Shown here one piece after another: positions 1 through 7,287 of a DNA stretch of 64,000 nucleotides; the stretch's first letter is position 1; the number at the start of each line of letters is the position of its first letter. The position numbers and the translations under genes are program-made. Source of the stretch: Amycolatopsis vastitatis (GTDB taxonomy: Bacteria > Actinomycetota > Actinomycetes > Mycobacteriales > Pseudonocardiaceae); NCBI RefSeq assembly GCF_002234595.1, contig NZ_NMUL01000022.1, positions 62,001-126,000 on the forward strand. The letters run 5' to 3'. The notes under the pieces are model-generated. The model worked only from the letters and a program-made list of their open reading frames with translations, was not told the DNA's origin and searched no databases.

Positions 1-528
1 GCGCACCGGCTCGACCGCGTCACCGCGGGACTGGTGATGTTCGTGATCACGCCCGAGCTGCGCGGGAAGTACCAGACGCTGTTCCGCGACCGCAAGGTGC
101 ACAAGGAGTACGAGGCGATCGCCCCGTACGACCCGGCGCTCGCGCTCCCGCGGACCGTCCGGAGCCGGATCGTCAAGGACCGCGGGGTGCTGGCCGCGCA
201 GGAGGTGCCGGGCGAGCCGAACGCCGAGACCTACGTCGACCTGCTGGAGCACCGCGACGGGCTGGGGCGTTACCGGCTGGTGCCGTCGACCGGCCGGACG
301 CACCAGCTGCGGGTGCACCTGAGCCGCCTCGGCATCCCGATCCTCGGCGACGACTTCTACCCGGTGCTGCGCGAGAAGCCCCTCGGCGACTTCACGAAAC
401 CGTTGCAGCTGCTGGCGAAGGTCCTCGATTTCGACGACCCGCTGACCGGGGCGCACCGCCGGTTCGCGAGCGGGCTGAAGCTGTCCGCCTGGGACGATCC
501 GGAAGCCTGGGCGGCGCCCCCGGGGTGA
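1..528 (+). CDS. RluA-family RNA pseudouridine synthase, 5' end outside window
   Basis: This is the C-terminal part of a pseudouridine synthase, an enzyme that isomerises uridine to pseudouridine in rRNA or tRNA. The frame is open from base 1 and starts with HRLDRVTAG, the RluA catalytic motif whose Asp (fifth visible residue after the first His-Arg-Leu) attacks the base. Further on, RYRLVPSTGRTHQLRVHL is the second conserved RluA motif, followed by the usual GDDFYP stretch. About 175 residues are visible; the N-terminal third lies upstream of the window, so an S4 domain cannot be assessed. It ends 70 bp before a DinB-like gene with its own ribosome-binding site. The family is clear; the target uridine cannot be predicted. 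Confidence 0.9.
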   Translation, partial: AHRLDRVTAGLVMFVITPELRGKYQTLFRDRKVHKEYEAIAPYDPALALPRTVRSRIVKDRGVLAAQEVPGEPNAETYVDLLEHRDGLGRYRLVPSTGRTHQLRVHLSRLGIPILGDDFYPVLREKPLGDFTKPLQLLAKVLDFDDPLTGAHRRFASGLKLSAWDDPEAWAAPPG

Positions 529-598
529 ACCGGGGACACCGCCGCGTCCGGCAGGACCCGCCCTGCTGGCCTTCTCAGCAGGAGGGGCGGACACTGCG

Positions 599-1120
599 AT
601 GGTGGACAAAGCGGCGGTTCACGACGAGATGGAACAGGCGCGCCAGAGCTTCCACGAGCTGCTCGGCGGGGCCAGCGGAAGCGACCTGCGGCGGCCGACC
701 GCGGGCACGCGGTGGAACAACCGCCAGCTGCTGTTCCACATGCTTCTCGGCTACCTGATCATCCGCGCGTTGTCCTGGCTGGTGCGGATGTTCGACCGCT
801 TGCCCGACGGGGTGAGCCGCGGGTACGCACGGTTGCTGAACGCGGGAACGGCGCCGTTCGACGCGGTCAACTTCGCCGGCTCCTGGCTCGGCGGCACGCT
901 GCTGCCGAGGCGCTGGATGGCGGCGTTGTTCGACCGGACGATCGCGGCCCTGCACCGTCGCCTGGACCGGGAGACCGACGGCGAACTCGCCCGCGGCATG
1001 CACTACCCGACCCGGTGGGACCCGTTCTTCCGCGACTACATGACCCTGGCCGACGTGTACCGGTTCCCGACCCGGCACTTCGCCTTCCACCGCGACCAGC
1101 TGACCCTGCCCCGAGGCTGA
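599..1120 (+). CDS. DinB-like four-helix-bundle protein
   Basis: The 173-residue product resembles the DinB/YfiT-like superfamily: an N-terminal helix with EMEQARQSFHELLGG, a central (R)WNNRQLLFHMLLGYL segment and a C-terminal HFAFHRDQLTL. The His residues at the ends of these helices match the usual metal triad positions of the fold. Members are thiol- or metal-dependent enzymes, and several actinobacterial ones use mycothiol, but this protein shows no feature that names a substrate. The ATG is preceded by GGAGGGG at a 9-nt spacing. The downstream arsI gene is convergent and only 15 bp away. Its role is unknown; a mycothiol-linked transferase is possible. Confidence 0.6.
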   Translation: MVDKAAVHDEMEQARQSFHELLGGASGSDLRRPTAGTRWNNRQLLFHMLLGYLIIRALSWLVRMFDRLPDGVSRGYARLLNAGTAPFDAVNFAGSWLGGTLLPRRWMAALFDRTIAALHRRLDRETDGELARGMHYPTRWDPFFRDYMTLADVYRFPTRHFAFHRDQLTLPRG

Positions 1121-1135
1121 ACGCGGGACCGCGGG

Positions 1136-1603
1136 TCAGGAACAACAACCTTCGGGCTGGGTGGCTTTGTCGACCTCGCCGGTTTCGGCGTCCGGCGTGC
1201 AGCAGGCGGCTGGAGTGGCACTGCCGCCGAACGTCCCGGAGTCCGCCTTGACGGTGTAGACCTCCCAGGGCTCCTGGCCGGGGCCGTGCACCCATACCTT
1301 GTCCTGCACGGCGTAGCAGCAGGTCGTGTCGTCCTCGGTCGCTGTCTCCAGCCCCGCGCCCGCGAGGCGCTTGCCTGCTTCGCCGACCTGGTCGGTGGAC
1401 TCGACCTCGACGCCGAGATGGTCCATGACCGTCGCCTGCCCCGGCTCGCCCTCGAGCAGCACGAGCTTGAGCGCGGGGTCGGCGATGGCGAAGTTGGCGT
1501 AGCCGGGCCGGAGCTTGGCCGGCTCCGCGCCGAACAGCTTCGAATAGAAGTCGATCGAGCCTTCGAGGTCCCCGACCCGCAAGGCGAGCTGTACGCGTGA
1601 CAT
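1136..1603 (-). CDS. arsI: ArsI-type C-As lyase (vicinal oxygen chelate dioxygenase)
   Basis: This cytosolic 155-residue VOC-fold protein most resembles ArsI/CadI. ArsI is an Fe(II) dioxygenase that splits the carbon-arsenic bond of trivalent methylarsenite and aromatic arsenicals. The key ArsI signature is present: a vicinal cysteine pair at residues 95-96 in DTTCCYAVQDKVWV. Candidate metal ligands are H62 (DHLGVEV) and E114 (EPWEVY). A Cys-rich tail (CC near residues 133-134 and CC at the C terminus) may help metal binding. The start ATG has a strong AAGGAGG six bases upstream. It is divergent from arsR with a shared 82-bp promoter region, so arsenical-induced expression is likely. CadI-type cadmium-induced proteins are the close alternative annotation. 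Confidence 0.88.
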   Translation of the reverse strand: MSRVQLALRVGDLEGSIDFYSKLFGAEPAKLRPGYANFAIADPALKLVLLEGEPGQATVMDHLGVEVESTDQVGEAGKRLAGAGLETATEDDTTCCYAVQDKVWVHGPGQEPWEVYTVKADSGTFGGSATPAACCTPDAETGEVDKATQPEGCCS

Positions 1604-1667
1604 GCCGTCCTCCTTGAATAGACGTTTGTCGAAACAGTGACCGGCTTAGATTGCCCTCTACTTAGAA

Positions 1668-1683
1668 GTCTGTCAAGATAGAC
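1668..1683. promoter_or_regulatory. Putative ArsR operator in the arsI/arsR divergent promoter
   Basis: An imperfect inverted repeat, GTCTGTC at 1668-1674 and GATAGAC at 1677-1683 (six of seven positions pair), lies just before the arsR start codon. A longer imperfect direct repeat surrounds it: ATAGACG-n5-CGAAACAG occurs at 1618-1637 and again at 1678-1697, exactly 60 bp apart, with the second copy running over the arsR ATG. The first copy lies in front of arsI. The geometry fits one regulator controlling both divergent genes. Binding by the adjacent ArsR is inferred. Confidence 0.55.
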
Positions 1684-1685
1684 GC

Positions 1686-2048
1686 ATGCCGAAACAGCTG
1701 CCGATCGTCGCGATGGACGCCTGCTGCTCCCCGCTCGCCCGTGAACCGTTGCGCGAGGACCAGGCCGCCGAACTGGCCAAGCTGTTCAAGGCGATGGCCG
1801 ACCCGGTACGCCTGCGGCTGCTGTCGCTGATCGCCTCGCACGCCGGCGGCGAGGCGTGCGTCTGCGACCTCACCGACGCGTTCGACCTGACCGGCCCGAC
1901 CATCTCCCACCACCTGAAGGTCCTGCGCGAGTCCGGGCTGATCACCGGCGAGCGGCGCGGCACCTGGGTGTACTACCGCGTCCACCCCGAGGTGCTGGCC
2001 CGGCTGTCGGCTGTTCTCGTCCCCGGCGGCACCCCGGTTCCGGCGTGA
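1686..2048 (+). CDS. arsR: ArsR/SmtB-family arsenic-responsive repressor
   Basis: A 120-residue winged-helix repressor that should leave its operator when As(III) or Sb(III) binds. The DNA-recognition helix is visible as LTGPTISHHLKVLRESGLI (residues 68-86) with the wing GERRGTWVYYRVHPE. Candidate metalloid thiols are C13-C14 (DACCSP) and C58/C60 (EACVCDL). The second pair sits in the alpha3 position typical of ArsR CxC sites; the extra N-terminal pair resembles the arrangement seen in CadC or atypical ArsRs. No strong ribosome-binding site precedes the ATG, and the message may start close to the codon. It overlaps acr3 by 4 bp (GTGA). Confidence 0.9.
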   Translation: MPKQLPIVAMDACCSPLAREPLREDQAAELAKLFKAMADPVRLRLLSLIASHAGGEACVCDLTDAFDLTGPTISHHLKVLRESGLITGERRGTWVYYRVHPEVLARLSAVLVPGGTPVPA

Positions 2049-3118
2049 CCGGCAGGCGCGCCGGGGTGGTCGGCAAGCTGTCCACCCTGGATCGGTTCCT
2101 GCCCGCGTGGATCGCGGCCGCGATGGTCGCCGGCCTGCTCGCCGGCCGGTGGGTCCCCGGCCTGAACACCGCGTTGTCCGCGGTGCGGGCCGGCGGGATC
2201 TCGCTGCCGATCGCACTCGGGCTGCTGGTCATGATGTACCCGGTCCTGGCGAAGGTCCGCTACGACCGGCTCGGCGGCGTCACCTCCGATCGGCGGCTGC
2301 TGTGGCCGTCGCTGGTGCTGAACTGGCTGGCCGGCCCGGCGCTGATGTTCGGCCTGGCCTGGCTGCTGCTGCCCGACCTGCCGGAGTACCGGACCGGGCT
2401 GATCATCGTCGGGCTGGCCCGCTGCATCGCGATGGTGATCATCTGGAACGACCTCGCCTGCGGCGACCGGGAAGCCGCCGCCGTGCTGGTGGCGCTGAAC
2501 TCGGTGTTCCAGGTGCTCGCGTTCGGCCTGCTGGGCTGGTTCTACTTGTCGGTCCTGCCCGGGTGGCTCGGCCTCCCGCAAGCCGGCCTCACGGTGTCCG
2601 GCTGGCGGATCGCCGGGAACGTGCTGATCTTCCTCGGCATCCCGCTGATCGCCGGCTACCTGACCCGCCGGCTCGGCGAACGCGCCAAGGGCCGCGCCTG
2701 GTACGAGTCGGAGTTCCTGCCGAAGATCGGCCCGGCCGCGCTGTACGGGCTGCTGTTCACCATCGTGGTGCTCTTCGCCCTGCAGGGCGATCGGATCACC
2801 GCCCGGCCGCTGGACGTGCTCCGGATCGCGGTGCCGCTGCTGGTCTACTTCGGACTGATGTGGGCCGGGTCGTTCGCCTTCGGCAAAGCGGTCGGCCTGT
2901 CGTACGAGCGCACCACGACACTGGCGTTCACCGCGGCGGGCAACAACTTCGAGCTCGCCATCGCCGTGGCCGTCGCCACGTTCGGCGCGACCAGCGGGCA
3001 GGCGCTGGCCGGGGTCGTCGGGCCGTTGATCGAAGTCCCCGTGCTCGTCGCGCTCGTGTACGTATCGCTGGCGCTGCGCCGCCGTTTCACCCCGGCTCCC
3101 GTGGAGGTCACCCCGTGA
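2045..3118 (+). CDS. acr3: Acr3 arsenite efflux permease
   Basis: This integral membrane carrier exports As(III) using the proton gradient. The 357-residue length and about ten hydrophobic segments fit Acr3 of the BART superfamily. The diagnostic TM4 motif GLARCIAMVIIWNDLACGD contains the essential cysteine C127, and TM9 carries FTAAGNNFELAIAVAVATFG with the conserved Glu. I start it at GTG 2045, which overlaps the arsR stop by 4 bp; the reading frame continues further upstream only inside arsR. The end overlaps arsC by 4 bp, so arsR-acr3-arsC are translationally coupled. No arsA ATPase gene is present. Confidence 0.95.
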   Translation: MTGRRAGVVGKLSTLDRFLPAWIAAAMVAGLLAGRWVPGLNTALSAVRAGGISLPIALGLLVMMYPVLAKVRYDRLGGVTSDRRLLWPSLVLNWLAGPALMFGLAWLLLPDLPEYRTGLIIVGLARCIAMVIIWNDLACGDREAAAVLVALNSVFQVLAFGLLGWFYLSVLPGWLGLPQAGLTVSGWRIAGNVLIFLGIPLIAGYLTRRLGERAKGRAWYESEFLPKIGPAALYGLLFTIVVLFALQGDRITARPLDVLRIAVPLLVYFGLMWAGSFAFGKAVGLSYERTTTLAFTAAGNNFELAIAVAVATFGATSGQALAGVVGPLIEVPVLVALVYVSLALRRRFTPAPVEVTP

Positions 3119-3522
3119 ACACCCCCGAAGTCCTGTTCGTCTGTGTCCACAACGCCGGACGGTCCCAGATGGCCGCGGCGCTGCTGGACCACCACGCCGC
3201 CGGCCGCGTCACCGTCCGCTCCGCCGGCTCCGCCCCGGCGAGCGAGGTCAACCCGGCCGTCGTCGCGGTGATGGCCGAGCTCGGGATCGACGTCTCCCGG
3301 AACTTCCCCCGGCGCCTGACCACCGACGCGGTCGAAGCCGCCGACGTCGTGATCACCATGGGCTGCGGCGACGCCTGCCCGGTCTTCCCCGGCAAGCGCT
3401 ACCTCGACTGGCAGCTCGACGACCCCGCCGGCCGCCCCGTCGAGCTGGTCCGCCCGATCCGCGACGAGATCGACCGCCGCGTCCGCGACCTGCTCGCCGA
3501 CCTGGCCCCCGTCACCTCTTGA
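3115..3522 (+). CDS. arsC: Arsenate reductase, low-molecular-weight phosphatase type
   Basis: A 135-residue cytosolic enzyme that reduces arsenate to arsenite for export by the preceding Acr3. The N-terminal P-loop VCVHNAGRSQMA holds the CX5R motif (C10, R16). Two more cysteines, C83 and C87 (MGCGDACPVFPG), match the resolving cysteines of thioredoxin-coupled ArsC, although actinobacterial members may instead use mycothiol and mycoredoxin. A conserved Asp lies in the LDDPAG loop near residue 101. The GTG start at 3115 overlaps acr3 by 4 bp. Which reductant couple serves it cannot be decided from sequence alone. Confidence 0.93.
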   Translation: MNTPEVLFVCVHNAGRSQMAAALLDHHAAGRVTVRSAGSAPASEVNPAVVAVMAELGIDVSRNFPRRLTTDAVEAADVVITMGCGDACPVFPGKRYLDWQLDDPAGRPVELVRPIRDEIDRRVRDLLADLAPVTS

Positions 3523-3531
3523 GGCTTCCCT

Positions 3532-3562
3532 CTTCATCGTTTATCGTCGATGGACGATGAAG
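3532..3562. promoter_or_regulatory. Dyad operator in front of the second arsR gene
   Basis: Perfect 9-bp arms CTTCATCGT (3532-3540) and ACGATGAAG (3554-3562) flank an inner palindrome ATCG-T-CGAT (3543-3551), giving a nested dyad across 31 bp. It includes the in-frame ATG at 3557, which argues that this ATG is operator sequence and that translation starts at GTG 3572. Autoregulation by the downstream ArsR-type protein is inferred. Confidence 0.72.
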
Positions 3563-3571
3563 GGAGCCGTA

Positions 3572-3904
3572 GTGCTCGATCGCCACACTGCCGAAACCTA
3601 CGCGGGCTGGTTCCGCGCGCTGGCCGACCCCACGCGGGTCCAGATCCTCAACCTGCTGGCCTCCACCGGAGCCCCGATGACGGTCGGCCAGATCGTCGAA
3701 CGGGTCGACGTCGGGCAGTCCACCGTGTCCGCCCACCTGAAGATCCTCACCGAAGCGCGGTTCGTGCTCGCCGAGCCACGCGGCACGTCCCGCCTCTACC
3801 AGGTCAACCAGCGCTGCGTGTCCTGCTTCCCGACCGCCGCCGACGTCGTCATGGGCCGCGGAGTCCTGCCCTTCGCCGCCGTCACCTGCGAGACCGCCCG
3901 ATGA
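3572..3904 (+). CDS. arsR: Second ArsR-family repressor with C-terminal cysteines
   Basis: A winged-helix regulator of 110 residues, different from the first ArsR: the sensing cysteines lie at the C terminus (C82 and C85 in RCVSCFP, and C106 in VTCETAR). The HTH is QIVERVDVGQSTVSAHLKI (residues 40-58). I choose GTG 3572 because AAGGGAG (3560-3566) sits 5 nt before it. The alternative ATG 3557 lies inside the operator and has no ribosome-binding site. Its stop overlaps the ArsM-ArsN fusion gene by 4 bp, so it probably controls methylation and acetylation separately from the arsR-acr3-arsC unit. C-terminal cysteine triads are known in ArsRs that sense trivalent organoarsenicals; that ligand is an inference here. 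Confidence 0.87.
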   Translation: MLDRHTAETYAGWFRALADPTRVQILNLLASTGAPMTVGQIVERVDVGQSTVSAHLKILTEARFVLAEPRGTSRLYQVNQRCVSCFPTAADVVMGRGVLPFAAVTCETAR

Positions 3905-5127
3905 ACGCCGACCGCGACGCCGTCCGGGACCGCTACGCCACCGCCGCCCGCCGGGCTCTCGCCGGCGAGGGAACCGGCCTGCTCACCGGAGCCGGGGACG
4001 CCGAGCGCCTCGGGGCCGTCCACTACGCCGGTGAAGAGGTCCCTGCCGAGGTGACCGCGACCAGCCTCGGGTGCGGCAACCCGCTTGCCGTCGCGGAGCT
4101 GCGCCCCGGCGAGACCGTGCTGGACCTCGGCTCCGGCGGCGGGCTCGACGTCCTGCTCTCGGCCCGCCGGGTCGGGCCCCGAGGCCGCGCCATCGGCCTG
4201 GACATGACCGACGACATGCTCAGCCTCGCCCGCCGCCACGCCGAGCAGGCCGGCATCACGAACGCCGAGTTCGTCCACGGCACCATCGAACGGATTCCGC
4301 TGCCGGACGCCTCGGTCGACGTCGTCATCTCCAACTGCGTCATCGCGATGTCCCCGGACAAACCGGCCGTGTTCGCCGAGATCGCCCGCGTCCTGCGCCC
4401 CGGCGGCCGCCTGGGCATCACCGACATCCTGGCCGGCGACACGCTCACCGACGCCGAACGCGCGGCTCGCACCGTCGAATGCCTCAGCGGTGCGCTCACC
4501 GCCGAGGTTTACCGGACGCTGCTGCGCGAGGCCGGGTTCGCCGCCGTCGACGTGAGGCTGACCCACGAGGTCGGCGACAAGCTGCACTCGGCGATCATCC
4601 GGGCCACCAGACCGCCCGGCGTCGTCCCGATGACGGCCGCGCACGCCGGGCAGGTCCTGGCCGTCTACCAAGCCGGGCTCGACACCGGGCAGGCCAGTTT
4701 CGAAACCACCGCTCCCGACTGGGCCACCTGGGACGCTGCCCACCTGCCGGAACACCGGCTCGTGGCCGTCGGCGCCGCCGGAGACGTGCTCGGCTGGACC
4801 GCAGTCACCGCCGTGTCCTCGCGCTGCGTCTACGCCGGAGTCGTCGAGCACAGCGTGTACGTCCATCCCGACGCCCGCGGCCAGGGTGTCGGTAACGCCC
4901 TGCTGTCCGGGCTCGTCACCTCGACCGAACACGCGGGCATCTGGACGATCCAGAGCGGCATCTTCCCCGAAAACACCGCGAGCAGAGCACTCCACCGCCG
5001 GGCCGGCTTCCGCGAGGTCGGCATCCGTGAGCGGGTCGGACGGCATCACGGCCGGTGGCGTGACGTGGTCATGATCGAACGCCGCAGCTCGGTCGTCGGC
5101 GCCGACCCAGCGGCGCCCCCGGCGTGA
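3901..5127 (+). CDS. arsM: ArsM arsenite methyltransferase fused to an ArsN-like GNAT acetyltransferase
   Basis: The 408-residue product has two domains. Residues 1 to about 238 are an As(III) S-adenosylmethionine methyltransferase. They contain LGCGNP (C58), the SAM motif DLGSGGGLD (75-83), SNCVIAMSPDKP (C146) and VECLSGAL (C194), matching the three conserved ArsM cysteines. Residues about 243-392 are a GNAT fold with the acetyl-CoA motif VHPDARGQGVGNALL and a terminal GRHHGRWRDVVMIER typical of phosphinothricin-type acetyltransferases. ArsN1, which acetylates the arsenic antibiotic arsinothricin, belongs to that group. The ATG overlaps arsR2 by 4 bp. ArsM and ArsN are usually separate proteins. 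The ArsN substrate assignment is inference; a phosphinothricin-like or other amino-acid analogue is equally possible. Confidence 0.87.
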   Translation: MNADRDAVRDRYATAARRALAGEGTGLLTGAGDAERLGAVHYAGEEVPAEVTATSLGCGNPLAVAELRPGETVLDLGSGGGLDVLLSARRVGPRGRAIGLDMTDDMLSLARRHAEQAGITNAEFVHGTIERIPLPDASVDVVISNCVIAMSPDKPAVFAEIARVLRPGGRLGITDILAGDTLTDAERAARTVECLSGALTAEVYRTLLREAGFAAVDVRLTHEVGDKLHSAIIRATRPPGVVPMTAAHAGQVLAVYQAGLDTGQASFETTAPDWATWDAAHLPEHRLVAVGAAGDVLGWTAVTAVSSRCVYAGVVEHSVYVHPDARGQGVGNALLSGLVTSTEHAGIWTIQSGIFPENTASRALHRRAGFREVGIRERVGRHHGRWRDVVMIERRSSVVGADPAAPPA

Positions 5128-5148
5128 CCCGGGGACGCCGCCGCGGCG

Positions 5149-5757
5149 TCACTTGTGCCAGAACTTGACCCCGCTCCACTCCACCGTGATCGGCCCCTTG
5201 CCGCTCGCGGTGCGGTAGCTGCCGAACTTGTCGTAGTAGCTGCCGCCCGGACTGGACACCGAGTCCTTCTGCGAACCGTTGATGTACACCTTGTGCGTGC
5301 TGCCCACCTGGTTGATCGTGTTGACCCGGACGCTCGTGCCCACGGTCGCGCCGGTGGCGATCGTCTCCCCGCCGTGGACGGCGTAGAGGCGGCCGCCCTT
5401 CTCCACCGCCAGCAGGAAGAACGGCCCGGCGCTCGAGCCGTCCCGGAACGTCTGCTTCAGGCTGATCCGGGAGCCGCCCATGCTGGTGATCTTGAAGGAG
5501 CCTTCGAACTGGTGGGTGCCACCGCTGTAGGTGGTGTAGCGGCGTTCCGCGCGCTGGTCACCACTGCCGGTGGAGCAGGTGAGCTGGAAGGTCAGCCCGG
5601 AGATGTGACCACATCCCCGCTGCTGCTCCGAGTAGCCCGGCGAGTCCGAGATCCACGGACCGGTCCCGACCTGGGCGTCCGCTGTCGGGGTGAAGACCGC
5701 CAGCCCCGTCACGACCGCCGCGAGCACGCCCGCACCGCGAAGTCTGCGCACCGTCAA
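5149..5757 (-). CDS. Secreted beta-sandwich protein, polysaccharide-lyase-like
   Basis: The 202-residue protein has a clear Sec signal (RRLRGAGVLAAVVTGLAVFTPTADAQ, cleavage near residue 29). The mature part is rich in alternating beta-strand patterns: FEGSFKITSM, RISLKQTFR, FFLLAVEKGGRLYAVHGGE, and a final KVYINGSQKD...FGSYRTASGKGPITVEWSGVKFW. This layout resembles concanavalin-A-like jelly rolls of small polysaccharide lyases (alginate- or glucuronan-lyase type), where an insertion like YYDKFGSYR forms part of the groove. I cannot identify catalytic residues with confidence. It is convergent with the arsenic operon and otherwise stands alone. Confidence 0.5.
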   Translation of the reverse strand: MTVRRLRGAGVLAAVVTGLAVFTPTADAQVGTGPWISDSPGYSEQQRGCGHISGLTFQLTCSTGSGDQRAERRYTTYSGGTHQFEGSFKITSMGGSRISLKQTFRDGSSAGPFFLLAVEKGGRLYAVHGGETIATGATVGTSVRVNTINQVGSTHKVYINGSQKDSVSSPGGSYYDKFGSYRTASGKGPITVEWSGVKFWHK

Positions 5758-5968
5758 CCTCCTGTGTCACTCGAGGCGGCGGTAGCGGGACAAGAGGTCC
5801 AGACCTTTGTCCGACGTGAGAGTGACTGTACGAGCCCGGACGGCCACGGACAAGACCCACTTTCCGCACGCGCAGTGCGTCGGAAGTTTTCCGCGGGAGG
5901 GTGTCGAATCCGGCGACGCCCGTTCGACAGACTCTCGAAGGCAGATCACGATCACCGAGGAGCACCGC

Positions 5969-6544
5969 ATGCGCACCCTGATCTCCACCTCGTTCGTCTC
6001 GCTCGACGGCGTCGTCGAAGCCCCCGGCGGCGAGCCGGGCTACCGCAACGCGGGCTGGACCTTCCAGGACATCGAGTTCGACCCGGCCGCCTACGAGATC
6101 AAGGGCACCGAGCAGGAGGAAGCCACGGCGCTGATGCTGGGCCGCGTCAGCTACGAGGCGTTCGCGCCGGTCTGGCCGGGCATGACCGTGGAGTTCGCCG
6201 GCTACAACGCGATGCCGAAGTACGTCGTGTCGAGGACCCTCGAAGAGAAGGACCTGGTGGACAACTGGGGCGAGACCACCATCCTCCGCTCCCTGGACGA
6301 CGTCGCCGCGCTCAAGGAGACCGAGGGCGGGCCGATCATCGTCAACGGCAGCGCCACCCTGAACCGCGCCCTGGCCGACGCGGGCCTGATCGACCGCTAC
6401 CACCTGCTGGTCTTCCCCGTCCTGCTCGGCGCCGGCAAGCGGCTGTTCAGCGACACCGACAAGGACAAGCAGAGCCTGAAGCTCATCGAGAGCGCCTCCT
6501 ACGGCAACGGGATCCAGAAGCTCATCTACGACGTCGTGCGCTGA
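5969..6544 (+). CDS. RibD C-terminal/dihydrofolate reductase-like family protein
   Basis: A 191-residue cytosolic protein of the RibD_C/DHFR-like group. It starts MRTLISTSFVSLDGVVEAPGGE, the family opening, and has the NADP-binding stretch GGPIIVNGSATLNRALADAGLIDRY and LVFPVLLGAGKRLFSD near the end. Members of this stand-alone group are widespread in actinobacteria; few have a known substrate, and true riboflavin synthesis is unlikely because no deaminase domain or rib genes are present. The ATG at 5969 is preceded by CGAGGAG with 6-nt spacing. The roughly 210 bp upstream hold the promoter region for it and for the divergent secreted protein. Confidence 0.75.
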   Translation: MRTLISTSFVSLDGVVEAPGGEPGYRNAGWTFQDIEFDPAAYEIKGTEQEEATALMLGRVSYEAFAPVWPGMTVEFAGYNAMPKYVVSRTLEEKDLVDNWGETTILRSLDDVAALKETEGGPIIVNGSATLNRALADAGLIDRYHLLVFPVLLGAGKRLFSDTDKDKQSLKLIESASYGNGIQKLIYDVVR

Positions 6545-6578
6545 CCGGCGCCGGTCCGGCCGTTCGCCATGTTTCACG

Positions 6579-6594
6579 TAGAACATCTGTTCGA
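6579..6594. promoter_or_regulatory. SOS (LexA) box upstream of alkB
   Basis: TAGAACATCTGTTCGA matches the actinobacterial LexA operator core GAAC-N4-GTTC (6581-6592) with the flanking GA on the right. An overlapping palindrome TGTTCGAACA (6588-6597) extends the symmetry. It ends 21 bp before the alkB start codon, the usual place for LexA repression. Confidence 0.8.
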
Positions 6595-6615
6595 ACATCG
6601 TGTACGGTCGGACCC

Positions 6616-7242
6616 ATGACGACCCCGGCACTGCAGGCATCGCTGTTCGGCGAGTCCGGCCCCGTCACGCTGCACGCGCTGAGGCCGCGCCGGACCGAGC
6701 TCGGCTCCGGCGCGTGGATCGACGTGCAGCCCGGCTGGCTCGACGGCGCCGACGAGGTGTTCACCGACCTCGTCACCGGCGTCCCGTGGCAGGCGGAGCG
6801 GCGCCGGATGTACGACCGGCTGGTCGACGTCCCCCGGCTGCTGTGCTTCTACCGCGAGGCGGAACCGCTTCCCCACCCCGTGCTGGCCGAGGCGCGCGCC
6901 GCACTGAGCGCGCACTACGCCGAGGAGCTCGGTGAGCCGTTCCGCACCGCGGGCCTCTGCTACTACCGCGACGGCCGCGACAGCGTCGCCTGGCACGGCG
7001 ACACGATCGGCCGCGGCAGCACCGAGGACACGATGGTCGCGATCGTCTCGGTCGGCGCCGCCCGCCAGCTCGCCCTGCGTCCCCGTGGTGGCGGCGAGGC
7101 GCACCGCTACGCGCTCGGCCACGGCGACCTCATCGTGATGGGCGGCTCGTGCCAGCGCACGTGGGAACACGCCGTCCCCAAGACGAACCGGGCGGCGGGC
7201 CCGCGGATCAGCATCCAGTTCCGGCCCCGCGGCGTCCGCTGA
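6616..7242 (+). CDS. alkB: AlkB-type alpha-ketoglutarate dioxygenase for alkylated DNA
   Basis: A 208-residue Fe(II)/2-oxoglutarate enzyme that oxidatively removes methyl groups from 1-methyladenine or 3-methylcytosine. Visible family features are the substrate loop PWQAERRRMYDRLVDVPRL, the iron motif HGD in AWHGDTIGRG, the distal His in TWEHAVPKT, and RISIQFR, which supplies the arginines binding 2-oxoglutarate. CYYRDGRDSVAWHGD is the standard AlkB/ALKBH2-like context. The ATG at 6616 lies 21 bp after a LexA box, so induction by DNA damage is expected. No ada or ogt gene is nearby. Confidence 0.92.
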   Translation: MTTPALQASLFGESGPVTLHALRPRRTELGSGAWIDVQPGWLDGADEVFTDLVTGVPWQAERRRMYDRLVDVPRLLCFYREAEPLPHPVLAEARAALSAHYAEELGEPFRTAGLCYYRDGRDSVAWHGDTIGRGSTEDTMVAIVSVGAARQLALRPRGGGEAHRYALGHGDLIVMGGSCQRTWEHAVPKTNRAAGPRISIQFRPRGVR

Positions 7243-7287
7243 GCACTGTCCACAGTGGAGTATCGAAGATCCCCGTACGATGACCGG

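Noticed and set aside
5758..5968. Possible small gene or RNA between the secreted protein and the RibD-like gene
   Set aside because: No ribosome-binding site with a good frame and no strong hairpin; it is best read as a promoter region.
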